20,446 nt of DNA from an uncultured Bacillaceae bacterium. GTDB lineage: Bacteria > Bacillota > Bacilli > Bacillales > Alkalibacillaceae. Of the stretch, positions 14,190 to 20,446 are shown in pieces. Both the position numbers and the translations under genes were made by a program. The stretch lies in assembly GCA_937983065.1 (NCBI GenBank), contig CALKAL010000189.1, positions 1 to 20,446 of the forward strand, in the 5' to 3' direction. Each line of letters starts with the position of its first letter. Position 1 is the stretch's first letter. The notes beneath the pieces were generated by a model. That model saw only the letters and a list, made by a program, of their open reading frames with translations, was not told the origin of the DNA and searched no databases.

Positions 14190-15029
14190 ATGCGTATTAA
14201 TCACAACATTATGGCGTTAAACGCTCATAACCAGTTATCTTTCAACCAGAATTCAGTTCAAAAATCTTTAGAAAAATTATCTTCAGGACTTCGTATTAAC
14301 CGTGCAGGAGATGACGCAGCAGGTCTAGCAATCTCTGAAAAAATGCGTGGCCAAATCCGTGGTCTATCAATGGCTCAAAAGAACTCTCAAGATGGTATTT
14401 CTTTAATTCAAACAGCTGAAGGTGCTTTAACTGAAACACATGCAATTCTTCAAAGAATGCGTGAGTTGACAGTTCAAGCGGGTAACTTAGGTACACAAGA
14501 AACAGAAGATTTACAAGCTATTCAAGATGAAATCGGAGCACTAATTGAGGAAATTGATGGAATTGCTGACAGAACTCAGTTTAACGGTAAGGACTTATTA
14601 ACAGGAGCTTTTGCAGAAGATGATTTGATCTTCCAAATCGGTGCCAATGCAGAGCAGCAGTTAACTGTTAACATTGCTGATATGCATGCAGCTGAATTAG
14701 GAGCAGAAGGAGTTGCCGATATTGATGTGACTACTTTTACAGAAGGTTCGGATTTTGATGCAGCGGTTGCACAAATTGATGATGCTATCAACGCTGTTTC
14801 AGGGCAACGTTCAGCTCTCGGTGCTATCCAAAACCGCTTAGAGCACACAATCAACAACTTATCAGTTTCTGAAGAAAACTTAACAGCTGCTGAATCTCGC
14901 ATAAGGGACGTAGATATGGCGAAAGAAATGATGGAGTTCACTAAGAACAACATCTTAACTCAAGCTGCACAATCTATGCTAGCTCAAGCTAACATGCAGC
15001 CACAAGGAGTACTTCAGTTACTTCAGTAA
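14190..15029 (+). CDS. hag: Flagellin
   Basis: This is the major filament subunit, exported by the flagellar type III apparatus. The N-terminal D0/D1 is intact: MRINHNIMALNAHNQLSFNQ, LSSGLRINRAGDDAAGLAIS, EKMRGQIRGLSMAQKNSQDG, MRELTVQAGNLGTQETEDLQ. So is the C-terminal D1/D0: LGAIQNRLEHTINNLSVSEE, TAAESRIRDVDMAKEMMEFT, ILTQAAQSMLAQANMQPQGV. The central region is short, giving 279 aa against 304 in B. subtilis, and rich in Asp and Glu. It is monocistronic: a sigma-D promoter precedes it and a terminator follows. Codon choice looks more uniform than in neighbours, as expected for a very highly expressed gene. No other flagellin copy is in this window. Confidence 0.98.
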   Translation: MRINHNIMALNAHNQLSFNQNSVQKSLEKLSSGLRINRAGDDAAGLAISEKMRGQIRGLSMAQKNSQDGISLIQTAEGALTETHAILQRMRELTVQAGNLGTQETEDLQAIQDEIGALIEEIDGIADRTQFNGKDLLTGAFAEDDLIFQIGANAEQQLTVNIADMHAAELGAEGVADIDVTTFTEGSDFDAAVAQIDDAINAVSGQRSALGAIQNRLEHTINNLSVSEENLTAAESRIRDVDMAKEMMEFTKNNILTQAAQSMLAQANMQPQGVLQLLQ

Positions 15030-15045
15030 TTTAAAACAATTATTT

Positions 15046-15076
15046 AAAAAGAGTGGACACGTTCCACTCTTTTTTT
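15046..15076 (+). terminator. Terminator of hag
   Basis: gagtgga (15051-15057) pairs with tccactc (15063-15069) around a 5-base loop. The stem is extended by an A-run (15046-15050) against the T-run (15070-15076). Seven Ts close it. Confidence 0.9.
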
Positions 15077-15087
15077 GCTTATTAAAC

Positions 15088-15114
15088 TTAATTATTTTAC
15101 ATAATTGCCGATAT
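15088..15114 (+). promoter_or_regulatory. Sigma-D promoter of flaG-fliD-fliS-fliT
   Basis: GCCGATAT (15107-15114) matches the sigma-D -10 perfectly. The -35 is weaker: TTAA (15088-15091) at 15-base spacing, or TAAT (15089-15092) at 14. A perfect TAAA at 15083 is too far away (20 bases). Confidence 0.7.
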
Positions 15115-15155
15115 ATAAAATAGAAGCAGATTAAATTTAAGGGGTTGTGCTTTCA

Positions 15156-15506
15156 ATGGAAGTAATGGGTAAAAAGATAACGACTCAAATAGTGAATAGC
15201 ACATCTTATGTAAGTCAGCAAAAAGCGCTAGAACAAAATCCTCAACCATCAAAACAAACTTATACTGAAGATATAAATCAATCAAAGGACAACGTAAAAA
15301 GTATGGTCGATGGGATGAACGATATTTTAGATCCTTTAGATAAAGGGTTTAAATTTGAATTTCATGAGGATTTGGAACGGTATTATGTGACAGTCGTTAA
15401 TAAACAGACTAATGAAGTCATTAAGGAAATACCGCCGAAAAAATTGTTAGATGCCCATGCGTTAATGATTGATTTTATGGGACTATTAGTTGATGAAAAA
15501 ATATAG
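15156..15506 (+). CDS. flaG: FlaG family protein (YvyC)
   Basis: FlaG-family proteins are encoded next to fliD and are linked to filament length or stability; the exact role in Bacillus is not settled. The start is the ATG at 15156 (MEVMGKKITTQ, 116 aa, B. subtilis 109) with aagggg 11 bases upstream; a GTG at 15147 is too close to that site. The first 55 residues are polar and probably flexible. The conserved domain begins about residue 60 with KGFKFEFHEDLERYYVTVVN and continues EVIKEIPPKKLLDAHALMID. It is the first gene of the fliD operon. Confidence 0.92.
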   Translation: MEVMGKKITTQIVNSTSYVSQQKALEQNPQPSKQTYTEDINQSKDNVKSMVDGMNDILDPLDKGFKFEFHEDLERYYVTVVNKQTNEVIKEIPPKKLLDAHALMIDFMGLLVDEKI

Positions 15507-15518
15507 GTGGTGAGTAAT

Positions 15519-17018
15519 ATGAGAGTAGCTGGTTTAGCATCAGGAATGGATATTGATATGCTCGTTAACGATCTAATGAAGGCTGAAAGAATGCCACTTA
15601 ACAAGTTACAACAAGACCGTCAATGGCTCACTTGGCAACGTGATGCATACCGTGAAATGAATACGTTACTGTCAAGTTTTCGGAATATGTTTCTTGATAT
15701 GCGACTAAGTAGTACTTATAGTTCGAAAAACGTAACATCGTCACAAGAACATGCAGTGACAGCCACTGCTAATACAGGTGTCGTTGATGGTAGTTTTTCA
15801 ATTGAAGTAAGCCAACTTGCTTCACAAGCAATCAATGTTAGTACGACTTCAATTACGAATGATGGTGAGAGCTTCGATGCGAATGCGAGCCTTGAAAGTC
15901 AGGCAGGTGCTTTAAGAGGTGGCTTTGAACCTGGTACATTTACAGTTACGACATATCAAAATGGTAAAGCAATAGAAGAAACGTTTACTGTTGATGCCGA
16001 AGATAGTTTAAATGCGGTTTTACGAAGAATTTCTAATAGTGATTTAGGTGTACGGGCTTTTTATGATCAAACATCTGACCGCGTTTTTATTGAAAGAACG
16101 GAAACAGGAAACCATAATGAAGCTGGATTTGAAATTGAATTTTCGGGGAATAGCTTTTTAGCAAATACGTTACAACTAGACCAATCCCAAGAGCAAGGTG
16201 GTCAAAATGCTTTATTTACGTATAACGGTATTGAATTAACGTCAAAAACGAATTCATATACGTTAAATGGCTTAACGTTAAATTTCCATGGTGAGACAAC
16301 TGGACGAGCCAATATTGGTGTACAAAACGATGTAGAACATGCCGTTGAAAAAATTACTGATTTCGTTAATAAATATAATGAAATTGTCTTAACTTTTAAT
16401 GAAAAATTAAGTGAAACGCGTCATCGTGACTACCCACCATTAACGGATGAACAACGTGAAGAAATGTCAGAAAGTGAAATCGAAATGTGGGAAGAAAGAG
16501 CGATGAGTGGACTTCTAAGAAACGATAGTACTTTACGTTCTGTTCTTTCTAATATGCGTTTATCTGTAAATGCGATTATCGATACGGGTAATGACGACAT
16601 TAATTCTTTAGCTACTATCGGAATTACACCTTCCACTGATTATCGGGATAATGGTATTTTAGAAATTGATGAAAATAAATTACGTGAAGCATTACAGACT
16701 GATACGGATTCTGTTAGACGCATTTTTTCAAATCAAGAAGAATCAGGTGGAATAGTTGATCGATTAGAAAATAACGTCCGTCGTGCAGTACGTGACTTAA
16801 CAGATTTAGCGGGAAGTGCTGGTTCTACGAATGAAACCCATTCAATGGGGCGACGCTTAGGCAATTTAGAAGATCGTATTTCTGCATTTGAACAGCGTCT
16901 CATTCAAACAGAAAGTCGTTATTATCGCCAATTTTCTGTTATGGAGCAGGCAATTCAACGGGCGAATATGCAATCAATGTTTTTAATGCAGTCATTTGGT
17001 GGCTTTATCCAACAATAA
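15519..17018 (+). CDS. fliD: Flagellar filament cap protein FliD
   Basis: FliD (HAP2) forms the cap at the filament tip where exported flagellin is folded and inserted. I start at the ATG at 15519 (MRVAGLASGMDIDMLVNDLM, 499 aa, B. subtilis 498), after taggtggtgag; GTG codons at 15507 and 15510 lie within that site. The FliD_N domain covers residues 1-100, the variable surface-exposed centre is acidic, and FliD_C (about 230-485) includes FTYNGIELTSKTNSYTLNGL, VNKYNEIVLTFNEKL, GITPSTDYRDNGILEIDENK and a helical end, YYRQFSVMEQAIQRANMQSM. The last part should enter the D0 channel. fliS begins 20 bases after its stop. Confidence 0.97.
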   Translation: MRVAGLASGMDIDMLVNDLMKAERMPLNKLQQDRQWLTWQRDAYREMNTLLSSFRNMFLDMRLSSTYSSKNVTSSQEHAVTATANTGVVDGSFSIEVSQLASQAINVSTTSITNDGESFDANASLESQAGALRGGFEPGTFTVTTYQNGKAIEETFTVDAEDSLNAVLRRISNSDLGVRAFYDQTSDRVFIERTETGNHNEAGFEIEFSGNSFLANTLQLDQSQEQGGQNALFTYNGIELTSKTNSYTLNGLTLNFHGETTGRANIGVQNDVEHAVEKITDFVNKYNEIVLTFNEKLSETRHRDYPPLTDEQREEMSESEIEMWEERAMSGLLRNDSTLRSVLSNMRLSVNAIIDTGNDDINSLATIGITPSTDYRDNGILEIDENKLREALQTDTDSVRRIFSNQEESGGIVDRLENNVRRAVRDLTDLAGSAGSTNETHSMGRRLGNLEDRISAFEQRLIQTESRYYRQFSVMEQAIQRANMQSMFLMQSFGGFIQQ

Positions 17019-17038
17019 TTCCTTAAGGAGCTGAGAAA

Positions 17039-17434
17039 ATGAATACACAAGCTCATCAAGCATATCAGAAAAATTCAATCGAAACGGCGACTCCAGGGGA
17101 ATTAACCCTTATGCTATACAATGGATGTATTAAATTTATTAAACGGTCTAAATTAGATATTGAAAATAATAATATTGAAAGTAAAAATACGAATATCCAA
17201 AAAGCAATTAATATCATTAATGAACTAATTGTCAATTTAAATATGGCGTATGAAGTCTCAAAGGAGATGTTACCCCTTTATGAATACATTAGACATCAGC
17301 TCATTCAAGCAAATATTAAAAATGATGTAGATATGCTTACTGAAGCTCAAGGGTTAGTGGAAGAATTTCGTGATACGTGGAAAGAAGTTATTAAGTTAAA
17401 TCGCCAACGAGAATTTACAAGTGGGAATGCTTAA
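17039..17434 (+). CDS. fliS: Flagellin export chaperone FliS
   Basis: FliS binds the C-terminal helices of newly made flagellin and hands it to the export gate; in Bacillus it also contacts FliW. The 131-residue protein is an all-helical bundle with family segments AYQKNSIETATPGELTLMLY, NGCIKFIKRS, IQKAINIINELIVNLNMAYE and the near C-terminal EFRDTWKEVIKLNR. Length matches B. subtilis (133). The ATG at 17039 follows taaggagctgag. Its stop codon shares a base with the fliT start (taatg at 17432-17436), so the pair is translationally coupled. Confidence 0.97.
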   Translation: MNTQAHQAYQKNSIETATPGELTLMLYNGCIKFIKRSKLDIENNNIESKNTNIQKAINIINELIVNLNMAYEVSKEMLPLYEYIRHQLIQANIKNDVDMLTEAQGLVEEFRDTWKEVIKLNRQREFTSGNA

Positions 17435-17781
17435 TGGAAAACATAATAAAAAAACTACTAGAATTAACAGAAAAAATGTTGCAACAATTTGATGAAGAAA
17501 ATGATCGTGAAAAACTGATTGAAATGTATGAGCAATTCGTCGATGAAAGGGAGCCGATAATTAAGGAACTCAAGGGCCCCTTTACCGATGAAGAAGGTCA
17601 ATTAGGTGTAAAATTAGTTGAAGCCGATAAAGAGCTACAACAGAAAGTCGGTCAATTTTTCGATTCAATTGCCAAAGATTATAGCGAAGTAAAAAAGAAG
17701 AAAATTTCAAATCAAAAATATACGAATCCATACGACAAAGTTTACTCAAGGGATGGAGCGTTTATTGATAAAAAGAAATGA
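17434..17781 (+). CDS. fliT: Flagellar chaperone FliT
   Basis: In Bacillus, FliT is the cytoplasmic chaperone of the cap protein FliD. The 115-residue protein (B. subtilis 113) is helical and charged, with IIKKLLELTEKMLQQFDEEN, the FliT-like LIEMYEQFVDEREPIIKELK at about residues 27-46, and VKLVEADKELQQKVGQFFDS. The tail is basic (EVKKKKISNQKYTNPYDKVY). The family is weakly conserved, so the call rests on length, helix pattern and its place after fliS. It starts within the fliS stop codon and has no strong ribosome binding site of its own, which supports coupled translation. A terminator begins in its stop codon. Confidence 0.92.
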   Translation: MENIIKKLLELTEKMLQQFDEENDREKLIEMYEQFVDEREPIIKELKGPFTDEEGQLGVKLVEADKELQQKVGQFFDSIAKDYSEVKKKKISNQKYTNPYDKVYSRDGAFIDKKK

Positions 17782-17818
17782 AAAACGATTGGTTTTACAA
17801 GTACCAATCGTTTTTTTT
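17781..17818. terminator. Terminator of the fliD operon, probably bidirectional
   Basis: aaaaacgattggt (17781-17793) pairs perfectly with accaatcgttttt (17803-17815) over a 9-base loop, with Ts continuing to 17818. The stem begins in the fliT stop codon. The mirror A-run on the other side would also serve the convergent gene ending at 17834. Confidence 0.9.
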
Positions 17819-17833
17819 GCTTATCATTATATT

Positions 17834-20287
17834 TTATATTCGTTTTATAAGTTCAATTAGCTTAACTGCTTCTTTAAAAGTCATTTCATTAATTTTACCC
17901 CTTGATGCATTGACAATTAAAGGCTTGGTGTCTTTATCCTCATCATATATGACTTCAAAGTTAACATCATAAAAATCAAGATTACTGTTATTTAAAATTG
18001 ACTCTAATTGCTCACCAAATTTATCGAGTTTCTTTAAAGAAAATTCATGATTTATTGGATTAATTATTTTTAAATGCTTATTTAATTCTGTTGTGAGAGA
18101 TATGGACTGTTCCAATGAGCTCTCATATATAGGCCTAATATTTGTGTATTCCCACTCATTTTTGTCCTTTTTCATTAATTTAAAGTTATAACTGTAAGAC
18201 ATGTTATTAAATTCAGGCTTGGCGTAATATTTCTGAATGATTATATTACCCTCTTTTAAAATATCTTCCAAGAAATATCTAATAGTTAATTGGGTCATTT
18301 CTCTTTTGTTTGAATTTGTTACAAGTTGATAATTGTATCCTTTTTCACTAGTTAAAATATACTTTTCTTCAGATTGATTTGGATGGAATAATAATACTTT
18401 CTCATGTTCATTTAGAAATTGTAACGCATCATCAACACTTGAAATAATTTTAGTGGGAACAAATGTGTTATCATCCATTACATTTAGTACTTTATCAAAA
18501 TAGTTAAGCAGATTTTCGCCTTCGCTTGTCGAATAAAAAATAGGAATACCTTCTAGTTCGTCGTAGACAAACATAAATTCATCCTTCCTATTTAATATGT
18601 CAATAATTGCATTTGGATATGGATAAACTTTTTCATCAAAGTCATCATCTGCTAATTGTCTTCCTCTAATAAGCTTCATGTGATGATCAACATCTTTTGG
18701 TGTAAATGTGAATAATGTTATATTATGAAATTCCGCTATATAACTTAATAGTTTAATTAAGTCTTTATTGACATTAGGCCCAACAATAGCACCAATCTTT
18801 GTTCGATCATCAATTACTTTCTCTAGTTTTGAATTAGATGCATTAAAGAAACCTTTCCATAATCGACTATCCGCAAATTCGTTTGTATAAAATATTTTAT
18901 TTTTGGCTATATAGATGCAGTAAGCAATAGTATTAATAGCTCTTTCAGTTTCGTGTAAATGAGTTTGAGGCCCATTATTAGCTTCAAACATCCAGAATCT
19001 TTTATTTTTATCAATAGCAATATCTAATCCCATTTCGTCAATGGCTAGTCCATATAGCTTATCAATATGAAATGTAACATCCATTGCGAGTTTTTCCATT
19101 TTATCTAATATTTCATAACCTTCATCCCCAAACTGTTCATATAAAAAATACTTCGGATCTAGTAATTGTTGACCTTCTCTATAAATCTCAATTTGTAAAC
19201 TCCTCGTTGAACCAACTCTTGGATAAAGTTTAGTAATTTGCCACTTGCCTTCACCATTCTTTTGCATATGAATCCGAAAGTCATAGGGATTCCCCTCTTT
19301 AGTTTTTGCCTCTACAAATTTTTGAATCATAAAAGTCTTTTCTCTTAAATGATCAATGATTGTCGCATTTAACCAAGTTGAAAAAGTGTTATGATTCATT
19401 ATTTTATTTTTTCTTCTTTCCGTTACTCGATATCTATCACCACTTTTTTGTACGAAATATATATTTTCGCCCCTTGCTCCACGTATTGGTTTTAATACCG
19501 CAATCTTATTTTTGGACAAAAAGGAAAACACGTCACTCTCAGAATTAATAATTTTAAATGGGATAATTAATTCTGCAAATTTTTTATTTCTAACGATTCT
19601 TTGAGGAAGTTCCAATTTATCTCCAAAAGAAAATGATGTAAATGGAACAAGTTGTCTTAATTTTTTCTCTGTTTTGGACTGCCTAGTGAAGGATTTCGGG
19701 AAAATGTTATGTATAACATCAGGAAGAGGAAAATCCTTTTTAATCCACTTGTCTCCATCTCTTACAGTAGCAGCAATTAACTCTTGATCAAAATTAACAT
19801 CACTAGAGGTAAAGAAGAAAATATTAGCATTTGCATTATCTGCTTCACTAATGAGTGCTTCTAATCTTTCTTTTCTGTACCCATCAATTGGATTAAATCG
19901 ATCCTCATAAACTCCAATTGTTATTTGTTTGTTTTCATCAAAGGATACATGATTGGCTATTTCATCTTTCCATTTTTTTAATGTCGGAATAAAGTTGAAT
20001 TGAAGATATTCGTTAACTTTTAATAGATTTGTTTTTTCTAATGCGCTAGAAATGTTTTTTATGTTAGATAAAATTCTATTTTCAAAATCAAGGAGTTCGT
20101 TTTTTAAGTTTTGATCTTTGTTAATTTCATTTTGAACGACATTATACGCCTCAATAATCGAGCTAAATATGTATAAACTCTCACTATACTTCTTTTCTTT
20201 AATTAATTTGAGAAAATGATCCGACGCTTCAATGAGTGTGTCAATAATATTAATGATTTGTTTTGTTTCTTTTTCCGTGAGGCTCAT
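17834..20287 (-). CDS. Two-module YheC/YheD-type ATP-grasp protein with helical N-terminus (817 aa)
   Basis: ATP-grasp enzymes join a carboxylate to an amine or similar group through an acyl-phosphate; for the YheC/YheD family, known mainly from Bacillus spore-coat genetics, the substrate is unknown. Residues 1-115 are a charged helical domain. Residues about 121-470 form a complete module: ITIGVYEDRFNPIDGYRKER, IAVLKPIRGARGENIYFV with the nucleotide-binding Lys, MIQKFVE, YDFRIHMQ, EMGLDIAID and FEANNGPQ. Residues about 496-810 repeat the same layout from KIGAIVGPN, but the Lys region reads LLFHPNQ, YDFR becomes YNFK, and FEANNGP becomes VNASRG, so this copy looks inactive. There is no signal peptide. 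The ATG has ggagtga seven bases upstream. Base composition is clearly more AT-rich than the flagellar genes, suggesting transfer. It is convergent with fliT; no functional link to motility is shown. Confidence 0.85.
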   Translation of the reverse strand: MSLTEKETKQIINIIDTLIEASDHFLKLIKEKKYSESLYIFSSIIEAYNVVQNEINKDQNLKNELLDFENRILSNIKNISSALEKTNLLKVNEYLQFNFIPTLKKWKDEIANHVSFDENKQITIGVYEDRFNPIDGYRKERLEALISEADNANANIFFFTSSDVNFDQELIAATVRDGDKWIKKDFPLPDVIHNIFPKSFTRQSKTEKKLRQLVPFTSFSFGDKLELPQRIVRNKKFAELIIPFKIINSESDVFSFLSKNKIAVLKPIRGARGENIYFVQKSGDRYRVTERRKNKIMNHNTFSTWLNATIIDHLREKTFMIQKFVEAKTKEGNPYDFRIHMQKNGEGKWQITKLYPRVGSTRSLQIEIYREGQQLLDPKYFLYEQFGDEGYEILDKMEKLAMDVTFHIDKLYGLAIDEMGLDIAIDKNKRFWMFEANNGPQTHLHETERAINTIAYCIYIAKNKIFYTNEFADSRLWKGFFNASNSKLEKVIDDRTKIGAIVGPNVNKDLIKLLSYIAEFHNITLFTFTPKDVDHHMKLIRGRQLADDDFDEKVYPYPNAIIDILNRKDEFMFVYDELEGIPIFYSTSEGENLLNYFDKVLNVMDDNTFVPTKIISSVDDALQFLNEHEKVLLFHPNQSEEKYILTSEKGYNYQLVTNSNKREMTQLTIRYFLEDILKEGNIIIQKYYAKPEFNNMSYSYNFKLMKKDKNEWEYTNIRPIYESSLEQSISLTTELNKHLKIINPINHEFSLKKLDKFGEQLESILNNSNLDFYDVNFEVIYDEDKDTKPLIVNASRGKINEMTFKEAVKLIELIKRI

Positions 20288-20446
20288 TTTTTATCACTCC
20301 ATGAATTATTTTGTCTATATTATATTTTATCGGATAAACTCGTTTTAGTGTGAACCTTTTGTTGTAATAAAGGGTTGATTATTAATAATTGCATCAAACG
20401 TTCGACACTTTGCTACAAATTTCTCACTCAGTTTATGCAGGAATTT
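20288..20446. other. Upstream region of the ATP-grasp gene, to the window edge
   Basis: On the minus strand a perfect TATAAT (20319-20324) lies about 30 bases before the start codon and could be the -10 of its promoter, but no good -35 is seen 16-18 bases further up. TCCGATAA (20327-20334) resembles a sigma-D -10, but its nearest TAAA is only 9 bases away. No gene can be recognised between here and the window end. Confidence 0.35.

Noticed and set aside
14576..14953. Long open frame antisense to hag
   Set aside because: It is explained by the biased codon use of flagellin; it has no ribosome binding site and no recognisable protein features.
15083..15086. Perfect TAAA as the -35 of the flaG promoter
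   Set aside because: It is 20 bases from the -10, too far for sigma-D; the weaker TTAA or TAAT at 15088-15092 fits the spacing.
17778..17972. Open frame of 64 codons on the + strand after fliT
   Set aside because: It begins inside the fliT stop region, passes through the terminator hairpin and its T-run, and lies antisense to the ATP-grasp gene.
20327..20347. Sigma-D promoter for the ATP-grasp gene (TAAA and TCCGATAA on the minus strand)
   Set aside because: The spacing is only 9 bases, so it is unlikely to be functional; in AT-rich DNA these matches arise by chance.

Overview
The window is a low-GC Gram-positive chromosome segment, almost certainly from the Bacillaceae. Most genes run on the + strand in the same order as the degSU-comF-flg-hag-fliD block of Bacillus subtilis. 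Ribosome binding sites are strong (GGAGG type), TTG starts occur, and the sigma-D promoters have the form TAAA-N15-(G/A)(C/T)CGATAT. FlgK, FliD and the flagellin are rich in Asp and Glu, which would fit an alkaliphilic or salt-tolerant member of the family; that is inference only.

Left edge (1-2049): a 30-bp direct repeat with a 34-bp spacer sits at the window edge. Two unrecognised genes for membrane-anchored proteins follow, convergent and sharing a bidirectional terminator. A 764-bp gene-free stretch comes next; it holds a possible small RNA (promoter, two hairpins, terminator) and the terminator of the tagV transcript.

Regulation and uptake block (2050-8975): on the - strand, yvyE and an LCP-family cell-wall ligase (tagV by synteny) form an operon. 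Divergent from it are degS and degU, a two-component system, closed by a terminator. Then come degV (fatty-acid binding protein) and comFA-comFC, the DNA-uptake genes; comFB is absent.

Flagellar block (9059-17781): yvyF, flgM (anti-sigma-D), flgN (chaperone), flgK and flgL (hook-filament junction), yviE, fliW, csrA, hag (flagellin), flaG, fliD (cap), fliS (flagellin chaperone) and fliT. This is a self-regulating late-flagellar cluster. FlgM gates sigma-D until the hook is finished, sigma-D then drives flgM, hag and flaG-fliD-fliS-fliT, and the FliW-CsrA pair adjusts flagellin translation through CsrA sites visible in the hag leader. In two cases the -35 TAAA of a sigma-D promoter overlaps the stop codon of the gene before.

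Right edge (17834-20446): where B. subtilis has hpf and secA, this window has a convergent, clearly more AT-rich gene for an 817-residue protein. It carries an N-terminal helical domain and two tandem YheC/YheD-type ATP-grasp modules, the second of which looks catalytically degenerate. It is the least ordinary gene here. I saw no transposase, tRNA, rRNA or cas gene. Overall this is mostly a well-known locus with a few points worth checking.
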